Numbered from the stretch's first letter, positions 1-7,354 are shown. The stretch is 64,000 nt of DNA from FEB-25 sp963726315 (GCA_963726315.1 CAVSBZ010000005.1:806001-870000); one strand, 5' to 3'. The notes: generated by a model not told the origin, from the sequence alone. Program-made: numbers and translations.

Positions 1-240
1 CAGGTCCTGGACGGTTGTCACCTCAGCGCCGGCTTCCTGGAAAGCCTGGACAGTGGTGCGGGCGAACAGCGCCTCGCAGGAACCATAGTAATAGTCCTTT
101 GCTTCCGTCGGGGCGGTTTCTGAGATGAGTATGATCTTGATCGTTGTGGGGTCGAGGTCTACTTCGGGCACCAGATAGCTTTCCTGCCGCGCTTCAGAGC
201 ACGGGAAATCAATACATTGGACGTAATCACTGATTCGCAT
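1..240 (-). CDS. N-terminal fragment of an unidentified protein (possibly uracil-DNA-glycosylase-like)
   Basis: The gene runs leftward off the window, so only its first 80 residues are visible. The ATG at 240 has a strong GGAGGAATT ribosome site just upstream. The fragment opens MRISDYVQCIDFPC with Cys9 and Cys14, then shows a hydrophobic strand IKIILISETAP followed by DYYYG and a helix. A strand ending in an ISE-A-P turn reminds me of the active-site entry of the uracil-DNA-glycosylase fold, but that is recollection and too little is seen to assign a function. It lies 15 bases downstream of the beta-helix gene on the same strand, so the two may be co-transcribed. Confidence 0.7.
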   Translation of the reverse strand, partial: MRISDYVQCIDFPCSEARQESYLVPEVDLDPTTIKIILISETAPTEAKDYYYGSCEALFARTTVQAFQEAGAEVTTVQDL

Positions 241-255
241 GACTCAATTCCTCCT

Positions 256-1848
256 TCACCTCCGTAAAATGGGCAGGAACGTCCGGTAATACACAAATTC
301 ATACGCTCCCATATCCACGCTGTAATTTTGTGACCTTACGTTGCCATCATAATCTATCAGCGGCGCCAGTGCTCCATCCCCCTGGTTGATGGCTGGAGAG
401 CCGGCTGAAAGGTGATAATCACCGGTCGTTGGGTCGACGAAGGTCGGGTCCTGGCTGATGCTGTGTTCCTGGATGCTCGGGAAACCGCAATATTCGTAGC
501 GCTGCCCGTAGACGTCATTGTAGTCCATATCCTGCCAGCCAGCATTTTCGACAAAAACTCCGCATTCTCCATTATTGGCGACGATATTATTGCGCAGGCT
601 AAACACGGGTGGTTCAACCTGCTCCGTCTGCGGGAACTGCACCTGTACACCTCGCAGTAAGTTCCTCACAATACTATTGTTGGTCATAAGGATGTCGTTA
701 TTCTCAATCAACCGCACCCCTATCCCCGAATTTTCCGCAATGACATTGTTCGTCACCGTCACCGGATTGGTTACGTCGCTGATGCACAGCGCCGAACGCT
801 CATCTGGTCCTTTATTCGCCTCGATCCAGTTGCTATCGATCATGGCAGGCGACGATACGTATAGCCCGCTGCCCTCGAAACCGCTCTTCAGTAAATTATC
901 ATGGATCAGGTTTCCCCTGATCACCACCACCGTATCCAATCCTGTTGTATGGATCCCTGCCCCTTGACCATTGGGCTGGTCGGACAGGCTGTTGTAGGCG
1001 ATCGTATTGGAGATGATCGCTGCCTCCACGTTCCACCCTACATAGATCCCCCCGCCTTCCGTCTGGGCAGTATTGGACAGTATCGTATTATTCCGGATAA
1101 GGGCTGGTCCTGAGGCAACGTAAATTCCACCTCCTGCGTTGGTGTCATCTCCTTCCACCGTGATGACACTGTTGGAGACGATGCGGTTATTCACGATGGC
1201 TGGTGTGGCGCCGCGTCCGATATAAATCCCGCCGCCTCGTCGGTATGCCTTGTTATTCGTGATCAGGTTATCCCTCACCGTTGGTGAACCGTCGAATATG
1301 CGTATCGCTCCCCCAGGATAATAGAACATTCCTGGAGAATACGCTCCGCTGCCACCGGTAAGAGTAAACCCACCCAGGCGTACATCCGTGTCCACCAATA
1401 CTGCCACGTATGCACCCGGTGATCCTGTGGCGCTCAGGATCGTCTCATAAGCATCAATATCCCGTATGGAAAAATCGGGTGAATAGCCCCCCAGCAGGCT
1501 GCTGATATTTTTGGTGATGATCACCGTCGCCGAAACCCCCATGGCGATGCTGGGGTCGTACATCACGCCGGAATACCTGCCCCCTGCGACGTGGATGTAA
1601 TCCCCCGCCTGTGCCACTCGGATGGCACGCTGGATAGTCTGGCAGGGAAGGCGGCTATCCTGGCATTCATTTCCCGCGTCCTCGCCGGTGTTTGAAACAT
1701 ACAGCACCACCGCACTGCGCGCTTCAGTCGTTCCTGCGGTCACTCGGGCAGCTTGCGTTCCTACCAGCCAAATCAGGGCAATTGTCAATACGAACCCGCA
1801 AACAGGCACGCATGCCAGCCAAAGGAAGCGCTGCACCCTCATTCTCAT
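256..1848 (-). CDS. Secreted right-handed parallel beta-helix protein with C-terminal FLPILRR tail
   Basis: A 530-residue protein with an N-terminal signal peptide (hydrophobic core about residues 9-30 after MRMRVQR). It then has the usual start of Chloroflexota-type beta-helix exoproteins: LYVSNTGEDAGN, a CQTIQRAI segment and AGDYIHVAGG. From about residue 110 to 480 it is filled with parallel beta-helix coils marked by repeated NNxI, GGGIY and ISNTI units. The C terminus reads YYRTFLPILRR, a short tail shared with two other exoproteins in this window. A function such as polysaccharide binding or lysis cannot be told; no catalytic residues are evident. A second in-frame ATG at 1842 sits better behind AAGGGG and may be the real start. 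Confidence 0.85.
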   Translation of the reverse strand: MRMRVQRFLWLACVPVCGFVLTIALIWLVGTQAARVTAGTTEARSAVVLYVSNTGEDAGNECQDSRLPCQTIQRAIRVAQAGDYIHVAGGRYSGVMYDPSIAMGVSATVIITKNISSLLGGYSPDFSIRDIDAYETILSATGSPGAYVAVLVDTDVRLGGFTLTGGSGAYSPGMFYYPGGAIRIFDGSPTVRDNLITNNKAYRRGGGIYIGRGATPAIVNNRIVSNSVITVEGDDTNAGGGIYVASGPALIRNNTILSNTAQTEGGGIYVGWNVEAAIISNTIAYNSLSDQPNGQGAGIHTTGLDTVVVIRGNLIHDNLLKSGFEGSGLYVSSPAMIDSNWIEANKGPDERSALCISDVTNPVTVTNNVIAENSGIGVRLIENNDILMTNNSIVRNLLRGVQVQFPQTEQVEPPVFSLRNNIVANNGECGVFVENAGWQDMDYNDVYGQRYEYCGFPSIQEHSISQDPTFVDPTTGDYHLSAGSPAINQGDGALAPLIDYDGNVRSQNYSVDMGAYEFVYYRTFLPILRR

Positions 1849-1894
1849 CCCCTTGATTTTACACGGTAATCAGATTTATCGCTGGAGAAATTAG

Positions 1895-1936
1895 GTTGGG
1901 GTCATCCGGTTTGTCCTTCAACCGGATTGTCCCAAC
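1895..1936. repeat. Hairpin of the TCCGGT/ACCGGA family
   Basis: A two-part inverted repeat: outer arms GTTGGG and CCCAAC enclose inner arms TCCGGTT and AACCGGA. It lies between the candidate selenoprotein gene and the beta-helix gene, where it could act as a transcriptional boundary. The left part AGGTTGGG-N4-TCCGGTT recurs near 6893-6910, and shorter relatives occur at 3070, 3274, 6083 and 58627, so it belongs to a dispersed hairpin family. Confidence 0.7.
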
Positions 1937-1945
1937 ATGCAATCT

Positions 1946-2380
1946 TCAACCTAATATTTCCACCACCATCCTGGCTGTCTCCCCCGCATAATTGATGCAA
2001 TCCTTGATCAACCCCTTTTCCACGAATACCGCCTGACCCTCATCCATTCCCAGGTGCACGCCGGTCAGCTCCAGGCAGCTGGTCGAATGGAATTGGGCTG
2101 TAAAACGCTCCACCAGGGTCTGCACTGCCTGGTAGCATGCATCAACACTATCACCGGCTGATGTGCGCCCCAGGGATAACCCGATTGCCATGATTCCTCC
2201 CGAAACTGCTCCGCACATCCCTCCTGTGCGCCCCATGCCGCTACAAAAGCCGGTGGCAATCTTCGGGATCAGCTCATTCTGTATATCTTGATGCTCGGCG
2301 ACCGCCTGCAACACGCTCTCCGCTCAATAATATCCGCTGCTGAACAATTCTATCGCTCGTTTACCTGCGTCATCTGCCAT
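1946..2380 (-). CDS. C_GCAxxG_C_C family redox protein, candidate selenoprotein (in-frame UGA at 2324-2326)
   Basis: Read from ATG 2380 through an in-frame TGA to the TAA at 1946, this gives 144 residues. The N terminus MADDAGKRAIELFSSGYY is followed by TGA as codon 19 and then AESVLQAV. In the C_GCAxxG_C_C family this place is a conserved Cys (the GYNCA-type motif). The other family cysteines are kept: GFCSGMGRTGGMCGAVSGG, CLELTG and DCINYAGE. Reading past the TGA therefore restores a full-length member with Sec for Cys. A hairpin begins 13 bases after the UGA and has a GGUC loop at 20 bases. A conventional start after the TGA (GTG 2314) would drop the conserved N-terminal motif. Such proteins are thought to be redox active; substrate unknown. 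A point mutation or sequencing error is the main alternative. Confidence 0.8.
2292..2310 (-). promoter_or_regulatory. SECIS-like hairpin downstream of in-frame UGA
   Basis: On the mRNA strand the sequence folds as UGC / A / GGC, loop GGUC, GCC / GA / GCA, that is, two 3-bp stems separated by a small internal loop. Partial further pairing lies below it. The loop starts 20 bases after the UGA codon, within the distance known for bacterial SECIS elements. Its G-G-U-C apex matches the apex I recall for the Escherichia coli fdhF element. The structure is inferred by eye and was not folded by program. Confidence 0.55.
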
Positions 2381-2500
2381 ATTTTGCCTAATCCTTTATT
2401 CTTTTAACTTATTTGTTATGAGATTCGGTCGAGCCGATGTGTGTTATCTTCATGCGCAGTCGGTTTTTTTCAATCCTTTATTTATATCTTTATTTATTAT

Positions 2501-2640
2501 TGCTTCTCCTTTGTGTTTTTTCTTTATGTCAAAGGTCGTTCGCTTTACCCATCATCGGTTTTATTATATTTATTAGTAATTGGTTCTCCTTTGTGTTTTT
2601 TTCCTTCGTGTCCTTTGTGTACTTTGTGGTAATCTTTAGT
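2501..2640. repeat. Pair of ~30-bp direct repeats in T-rich spacer next to GIY-YIG gene
   Basis: The segment TTCTCCTTTGTGTTTTTTC appears at about 2503 and again at about 2583. Each copy is followed by a similar tail (CTTTATGTC and CTTCGTGTC), and the second is extended by CCTTTGTGTACTTTGTGG. The stretch ends at the 3' end of the GIY-YIG gene. I recall similar CTTTGTGT-CCTTTGTGG strings as dispersed intergenic repeats in other environmental genomes, but cannot verify a link here. Confidence 0.55.
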
Positions 2641-2641
2641 T

Positions 2642-2947
2642 TTATAGCACCTCGTATAAATCACACCACTCCGGGTTCATCCCCTCGATCATCTTCACCC
2701 GTTGCTTTTTCGAGTACCGCTTAATTTTCTTCTCCCTCATGCGGGCTGCCCCATCATCCTCCACCAGCTCATAATACACCAGCTTTGTCAGGTTCCATGT
2801 GCGAGTGAATACGCCCCCATTACCCGATCGGTGCTGCGAAATTCTGCGCTTTAAATTACCCGTCCTCCCGGTGTACAGCAGGCTGTGTCCCTCATCGGTC
2901 ATGATATAAACGCAGAATTGAAAGCCGTCCATACTCGTCTTTGGCAT
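2642..2947 (-). CDS. Small stand-alone GIY-YIG nuclease-fold protein
   Basis: The 101-residue protein is essentially one GIY-YIG domain. VYIM (residues 13-16) and LLYTG (about residues 23-27) give the GIY and YIG strands. They are followed by the RTGNLKRRISQH helix carrying the family's conserved Arg, and later by LVYYELVED and KKIKRYSKKQR. This matches the UvrC/Slx1-type small proteins (YhbQ-like, usually 80-100 residues). Members are generally predicted to cut or bind branched DNA, but most small ones lack a known role. No ribosome site precedes the ATG at 2947. The gene stands alone in a repeat-rich stretch. Confidence 0.9.
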   Translation of the reverse strand: MPKTSMDGFQFCVYIMTDEGHSLLYTGRTGNLKRRISQHRSGNGGVFTRTWNLTKLVYYELVEDDGAARMREKKIKRYSKKQRVKMIEGMNPEWCDLYEVL

Positions 2948-3568
2948 AGTAAAGAGTGATCAGATAATTATACATTTATTATCTTCATCTCGAACTTACC
3001 TGCTTGATAGATTTCTTTCTCCTCCCCCGTTTTCATCTTTTTGAAAATGGGCGAGGCGGGCGAGTCTCGGTCCGGTATGTTTTTCTACCGGACAGCGATC
3101 CCTTCTGCTGGAAGGGGTCAGCCGGTATCCATTTTCTCCTCCCCCATTTTCATTTTTTGAAAATGGGGGAGGCAGGAGGGGGTTCTCGATCTTAACTGCT
3201 GATACCTAATTTTTTTGATCTGGCTGATAGCTGAAAGCTCAAGGCTGTTTTTGGGCGAGGCGGGCGAGTCTCAGTCCGGTATGTTTTTCTACCGGACAGT
3301 GTTCCCTTTAGCTGTAAGGGGGGCACCCTATCTTCTTTACCGTGCGTTTTATTCGTTTACCTGGGCCGTGTGTTATATCCGTTTATCCGTTATAAAATCC
3401 GCTTACACAGTTTCCTTTTCCCTCTTTAATGATCAATAATTCCCATCCATTTTCTCCTCCCCCATTTTCGTTTTTTTGAAAATGGGGGAGGCAGGAGGGG
3501 GGTCCTGATCTGTATTGAATCCATATAATTAGGCTGATAGCTGACAGCTGAAAACTCAAGGCTGTTGC
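2948..3568. repeat. Non-coding array of inverted and direct repeats
   Basis: This stretch holds three copies of a C-rich hairpin (arms CCTCCCCCATTTTCA and TGAAAATGGGGGAGG) at about 3021-3055, 3138-3172 and 3456-3491. Two copies of a perfect 8-bp hairpin GTCCGGTA-N8-TACCGGAC lie at 3070-3093 and 3274-3297. The second type sits in a ~57-bp direct repeat (about 3049-3106 and 3253-3310). Two copies of a GCTGATAGCTGAAA-CTCAAGGCTGTT segment lie at about 3222 and 3533. No convincing gene is present. Confidence 0.75.
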
Positions 3569-3597
3569 TTGACACCCTATCTATATCATGATATAAT
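3569..3597 (+). promoter_or_regulatory. Perfect sigma-70-type promoter (TTGACA-N17-TATAAT)
   Basis: TTGACA at 3569-3574 and TATAAT at 3592-3597 are separated by exactly 17 bases, the textbook housekeeping promoter. Transcription would start near 3604, giving a leader of about 238 bases before the small ABM-like gene at 3842. The leader holds small hairpins GGTC-N6-GACC (about 3609-3622) and GCACAC-N4-GTGTGC (3771-3786), so it may carry a regulatory element or a separate small RNA. Confidence 0.75.
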
Positions 3598-3841
3598 AAG
3601 ACTATTCCGGTCTAAAAAGACCAATATGCATGATTAGGGTGGATAGATTTTTTGTTGGTTTCTGGTGGGGGTTTCAAACAGAGCCTATTTGTCGGGCGAT
3701 TATCTTTAAAGTTAAAGATATTACGTGCCTTCATCGCATTAGTGATCCGGCGTAACCATTACGAGACAGGGCACACACTGGTGTGCGATATTAATATTGT
3801 ACATACAAAGGTACTATTGGTTAACTTTAGGAGAAGCAAAA

Positions 3842-4117
3842 ATGACATATGTAAATGTTCGACATACCGTTCTTGATTATGGAAAATGGCGCCCGTTTTT
3901 TGACGCCGATGACACTAGACGTCGTGTAGCAGGTTCTACTGGTGTTAACCAGGTTTATCGTGATGCAAAAGATCCAAATATTATCACTCTGGTTATGCAG
4001 TGGGACACTGAAAAGAATGCTCAAAAATTCATGGACGATCCGGCTTTAGGAATAATGATGCAAAAAGCGGGAGTTATGGGTAAGCCTGAAGTGGCTTCAA
4101 TCATTACAAACGCTTAA
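3842..4117 (+). CDS. Small dimeric alpha-beta-barrel protein (ABM/cyclase-like)
   Basis: The 91-residue protein starts at ATG 3842 behind TTTAGGAGAAGC; an in-frame upstream extension is non-coding leader. The sequence opens MTYVNVRHTVLDYGKWRPFF, then D-DARRR-like DADDTRRR, STGVNQVYRD, ITLVMQWDT and AQKFMDDPALG. This is the beta-alpha-beta-beta pattern of the antibiotic-biosynthesis-monooxygenase-like fold, where a W/F-rich first strand and a DP-L helix recur. Relatives are often labelled 'cyclase' without proof. The gene is a single transcription unit with a perfect promoter and a strong terminator, suggesting good expression. Its substrate is unknown. Confidence 0.8.
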   Translation: MTYVNVRHTVLDYGKWRPFFDADDTRRRVAGSTGVNQVYRDAKDPNIITLVMQWDTEKNAQKFMDDPALGIMMQKAGVMGKPEVASIITNA

Positions 4118-4143
4118 GCTCGTTTAAAAATCTGAGTATTTAC

Positions 4144-4186
4144 AAAGCCGTCCACCAAGCGAAATAGTGGACGGCTTTTATTTTTA
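4144..4186 (+). terminator. Rho-independent terminator after the ABM-like gene
   Basis: A 12-bp perfect stem (AAAGCCGTCCAC / GTGGACGGCTTT) with an 11-base loop runs straight into a T-rich tail (TTTTATTTTT). It lies 26 bases after the stop codon at 4117. Confidence 0.92.
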
Positions 4187-4360
4187 TGAATGACAATTGA
4201 CGAAATAAATACTAATATGGGTGCTTTGTGGGAGCTCAAAACCGAGTTCTATACGAGCTGCTATTGGGATAAAGTGAAGAATTCCACCAATTACACAACT
4301 ATTCTTTTTTCCCCGGCTAATAACATAAGATTAAGTACTAATTGCGATCTATTTCCTCCA

Positions 4361-5638
4361 TCAATCACAACATTCCTCTGCCGTTGGCGCTAACTTAACT
4401 GCCTTCTCCTCGTGAACAAGAATCCGTCGGTACGTCACCCACACCGCCGAAAGGATCATGACCGCACTATACACCCCCAGTGCCCACATCCCAATGCTGC
4501 CGAATAACAGCCCCCCGATGGCTGGTGAAATCACCCGGGTGATATTCTCAACCGCGGTCGAAATCCCCAGCATCCCGCCGATTTCCTCAGGTGCGACCGC
4601 TTTTGAGATGTTGCTCGCCAGCAGCGTATTGGCGATCCATCCTCCTCCCGCCAGCGGCAGGATCGCAACCAGCATAATTAGATGGTTGGGGGTTACCGTC
4701 CAACCAATATAACCAACCAGCATCGCCCATAGTGATGCTGCGATCAGGCTGCCATCCTTGAAGCGTTTGGTCAGCACTCCAATTCCAACTACCTGCACGA
4801 TTACGCTGTATAAACCGACGAATGTGAGCACCACGCCGGTGTATAACACACTCAGGTTCAAACGGCGCTGGGCGAGCAAGGCGAACACCATTTGGAACAT
4901 GGAGAAAGCCATCATCATGAAAAATCGCGCCAGCAGCAGTGGGCCTACTTTTGGTCGGTTGAGGGAATTAATCAATGAAATAAAGCTCAATGAACGTCGC
5001 TGCTGGCTTTGTAGTGAAGCACGCCGTTCTTTTGGGAGTGATTCAGGTAGGAAGAAGAAAATGGAAATCAAGTTGAGCAATGCCATGCTGGCAGCAGCAA
5101 ATGCCGGTATGTTATAACCCCAATGGCTAAGAAACCCTCCCACAGCTGGTCCAATAATGAACCCCAGACCAAATGCGGTTCCGATGACACCAAACCCACT
5201 TGAGCGGTTCTTATCGTCAGTTACATCGGTGATGTACGCCTGTGCTACGGTGATATTCCCGCCTGTTGCACCATCGATCATCCGGCTAAGGAACAGAATC
5301 CCTAAGATGAATGCGTTAACCTCTTGAGAGCCGACTGCATGTGCCAAAAAAGTCCCTATTGGCGCCGCAAAACCGAGTAGGATATAGCCAACAAATGTCC
5401 CCGCCACGCTCAGCAGCAAGATTATCCGCCTGCCATATCGGTCGGAAAGCCGCCCCATCAACGGTGCCCCGACCAGACAAGCCGCCGCGAAAGATGCCAC
5501 CAGTAAGCCGATCAATAAGGGAGTAGCACCAAAGGTCTCGGCATAATACGGTAGCAACGGCAGAATCAGGCCGAACCCCACCATATCTACAAACACGACG
5601 AGAAAAATATTGATCAGACGTCCGGTTTTCATCCCCAT
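4361..5638 (-). CDS. MFS drug/metabolite exporter (TetA-like, DHA1 type)
   Basis: The 425-residue integral membrane protein has about 12 predicted transmembrane helices. The first helix, IFLVVFVDMVGFGLILPLLP, matches the D-x-x-G-F-G-x-x-x-P start of TetA-type transporters. MFS motif A follows helix 2 as GRLSDRYGRRIILL. Motif C-like GPAVGGFL is in helix 5 after GLGFIIG. The family moves small drugs or metabolites out in exchange for protons; substrate cannot be read from sequence. The start at 5638 has AGGG five bases upstream; a second ATG lies two codons later. It is divergent from the long non-coding stretch to its right and has no operon partner. Confidence 0.9.
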   Translation of the reverse strand: MGMKTGRLINIFLVVFVDMVGFGLILPLLPYYAETFGATPLLIGLLVASFAAACLVGAPLMGRLSDRYGRRIILLLSVAGTFVGYILLGFAAPIGTFLAHAVGSQEVNAFILGILFLSRMIDGATGGNITVAQAYITDVTDDKNRSSGFGVIGTAFGLGFIIGPAVGGFLSHWGYNIPAFAAASMALLNLISIFFFLPESLPKERRASLQSQQRRSLSFISLINSLNRPKVGPLLLARFFMMMAFSMFQMVFALLAQRRLNLSVLYTGVVLTFVGLYSVIVQVVGIGVLTKRFKDGSLIAASLWAMLVGYIGWTVTPNHLIMLVAILPLAGGGWIANTLLASNISKAVAPEEIGGMLGISTAVENITRVISPAIGGLLFGSIGMWALGVYSAVMILSAVWVTYRRILVHEEKAVKLAPTAEECCD

Positions 5639-6011
5639 TTTTCCCTAAAAAACCCCACACAGTAGTTTCTAAATACTTGCCCGCTGGCTAAGTATTGAAA
5701 TAGGAACCATTGATCTTTTCAGACGCGTGCAATTCCCGCGCGCCTATACAGACTAGTAACGTCCTGATATTCAAAAGATCTTTTCTTGCTCTATTGATCA
5801 TCCCTTCTTATCACAGAAGAAATTTTATTGATCCTGATTGTTACTACTCCCCACAAATATAACTAATCGGACATATATTATCATATATGCGCTTGTCTGA
5901 CAACCCCTGAGTTTGACCCGACCTTCAGATTGCATTTGTAAATTAGCGCTGCCTGCTTAACCCACCCACCTCTCCCCAAACCTACGCTTTCCTTAAATCT
6001 TCTTATCCCTC

Positions 6012-6102
6012 TTGTGGATTAGAACATTTGTGCTATAATTAGACTGCTTTCCTGTAGTTTATTAGAATGAAAGCAGTCGTATACCGGTTGGTCTTTACCG
6101 GT
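6012..6102 (+). ncRNA. Possible small structured RNA: extended -10 promoter followed by two hairpins
   Basis: TTGTGG (6012-6017) and TGCTATAAT (TATAAT at 6034-6039, with the extended TGC) are 16 bases apart. The predicted start at about 6045 falls at a 9-bp perfect inverted repeat GACTGCTTT / AAAGCAGTC (6042-6050 and 6070-6078). A second hairpin ACCGGT-N8-ACCGGT follows (6083-6102). No coding frame follows with a ribosome site. This is a weak candidate; it could simply be a repeat element with its own promoter. Confidence 0.35.
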
Positions 6103-6334
6103 AGAAGTGTATTACTCACCGTCTCATGTTCAGGTCAAAGAATCCGCTTAAATCATCCACATTGTGTATTGTTTTATAAGATAACCTGTACCAGGTGTGC
6201 TTCGTGGCATCCGTTATTTTTTCCGTTGACCGAGAATCAGCTGCCAATATTTCTACAAAAACAGCTCTTTGTTATGTTTTTTCGCGTTTTTCGCCTCCTT
6301 TCGCTCTGTTCGTGTTCCAAGTCCTTTCACCTGA

Positions 6335-6362
6335 GAGTAGTTACATTAGAATGTAATTACTC
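6335..6362. repeat. GAGTAGTTAC-type inverted repeat, copy 1
   Basis: Arms GAGTAGTTACATT and AATGTAATTACTC pair at 12 of 13 positions around a 2-base centre. The same arm core recurs in copies 2 and 3 within 400 bases, with compensating changes next to the centre that preserve pairing. Confidence 0.75.
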
Positions 6363-6481
6363 ACCAAGAGCAAAAACCACATTGATTATGGATAAACCAC
6401 AGAGCAGATTTCTTCAAAAGACTTCGGAGTGTACAAGTGACCGTGGATTCTGAGAGCGTCCTTTTCGCAATGACCATATGG

Positions 6482-6513
6482 GTGAGTAGTTACCTAGAAT
6501 GGTAATTACTCAC
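6482..6513. repeat. GAGTAGTTAC-type inverted repeat, copy 2
   Basis: Arms GTGAGTAGTTACC and GGTAATTACTCAC pair at 12 of 13 positions around TAGAAT. It is followed by about 80 bases (through CTCAATACTCCTCCCC) that are repeated after copy 3, making a ~210-bp imperfect direct duplication. Confidence 0.75.
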
Positions 6514-6569
6514 TAATTTTATGAATATTTATAATAACTCGACCTTCACACAGCTCATACCTCAATACT

Positions 6570-6606
6570 CCTCCCCTAAAAACATGTTTTTTGTTTTTGG
6601 GGGAGG
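6570..6606. repeat. C-rich hairpin (CCTCCCC / GGGGAGG family)
   Basis: Arms CCTCCCCTAAAAACA and TTGTTTTTGGGGGAGG resemble the three hairpins at 3.0-3.5 kb, but the A/T part of the arms has changed in a paired way. A left half only is found again at about 6780. Confidence 0.65.
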
Positions 6607-6690
6607 TGGGAGGGGGGTATTCTTTTTTATGCATCTGTATAACAGGATTTATCACCTCAAATTTTTAATGTGTCGAGGTAAATATTCGAT

Positions 6691-6726
6691 GGGTAAGTCG
6701 TTACATGGAAGCGTAACTACTCACCC
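6691..6726. repeat. GAGTAGTTAC-type inverted repeat, copy 3
   Basis: Arms GGGTAAGTCGTTAC and GTAACTACTCACCC pair at 12 of 14 positions. It opens the second unit of the ~210-bp duplication that includes copy 2. Confidence 0.7.
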
Positions 6727-6892
6727 ATTTAATGAATATTAATAACAACTCGACCATCACACAGTTCATACCTCAATACTCCTCCCCCAAAAATATGCTT
6801 TTTGTTCTCTAACCATCTTCATCACGATCATCCACTAGGTCTTCACAGAACTCATGCATCCTCATTACCATGCAATTATTCTTTCTTTGTAG

Positions 6893-6926
6893 GTTGGGCC
6901 TGTCCGGTTGGTTCTTGAACCGGATA
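6893..6926. repeat. TCCGGTT/AACCGGA hairpin with AGGTTGGG flank
   Basis: Arms TCCGGTT (6903-6909) and AACCGGA (6918-6924) form a hairpin. The preceding AGGTTGGG-N4 matches the element at 1893-1906, showing that a unit of about 35 bp is dispersed in the window. Confidence 0.6.
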
Positions 6927-7354
6927 GAGTGCGGTGTTCCTCCTCACGAAACCCAACGATTTCCTTTACCATAAAATTCAATTCCAAGTGCGTAAATATC
7001 CAAATATAAACGAAGAAACTTACTTGGTGAAGAATTACCCTGTCATGTAATTACTCACAAATTTGCAATTAAGAAGAAAACCTTGCAAAATATGTGGCAA
7101 TTGATTCAAAATGCATCCGCTAACCTGTACCTACCGCTTTTGCAGGTAACGGTTACCATCTCTGTTTACCGAGCTTTATTGATCAAGGCCTTCCTTGTCA
7201 ATTCCGCTATACACCCAACTGCCTAATCCCCTGATCGCCGGATACCGAAGCCTGCAGCGTCTTCTTGCACTCGCTGCGATTTTCTCGGTATGATTGCCGA
7301 ATTGCCTAATCGCCTGACCCCATATTTGAATTTATTCGTTTTTTCATTTTTTTA

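Larger units (their letters stand above)
5639..7354. other. 1.7-kb gene-poor, repeat-rich intergenic stretch
   Basis: No reading frame here looks like a protein: open frames are short, lack ribosome sites and match no family. The stretch holds a promoter-like site followed by two hairpins (6012-6102), three GTGAGTAGTTAC-type inverted repeats, C-rich hairpins, a TCCGGTT hairpin at 6903-6924, an isolated half-repeat GTAATTACTCAC near 7048, and two similar GCCTAATC-CCTGA strings at about 7221 and 7305. Confidence 0.65.

Noticed and set aside
412..967. Plus-strand open frames opposite the beta-helix gene
   Set aside because: They lie antisense to a coherent 530-residue secreted protein, have no ribosome sites and no recognisable family.
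2324..2326. TGA in the C_GCAxxG protein taken as a simple nonsense mutation
   Set aside because: The exact match to the family Cys position and the SECIS-like hairpin make Sec the better explanation, though an error is not excluded.
2437..2724. Open frame rich in Phe/Leu in the T-rich spacer
   Set aside because: Poly-T DNA produces Phe/Leu strings by chance, and the frame contains direct repeats and runs into the opposite GIY-YIG gene.
3652..3876. 74-codon frame inside the leader of the ABM-like gene
   Set aside because: It overlaps the real start at 3842 in another frame, has no ribosome site, and its sequence is not protein-like.
4190..4393. 67-codon frame after the terminator
   Set aside because: There is no ribosome site and it runs into the 3' end of the opposite MFS gene.
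6067..6453. 128-codon frame in the repeat stretch
   Set aside because: It crosses hairpins and an inverted repeat, lacks a ribosome site and resembles no protein.
3000..6800. Spaced repeats considered as a CRISPR array
   Set aside because: Repeats are few, unequal in spacing, palindromic along their length, and there are no cas genes nearby.
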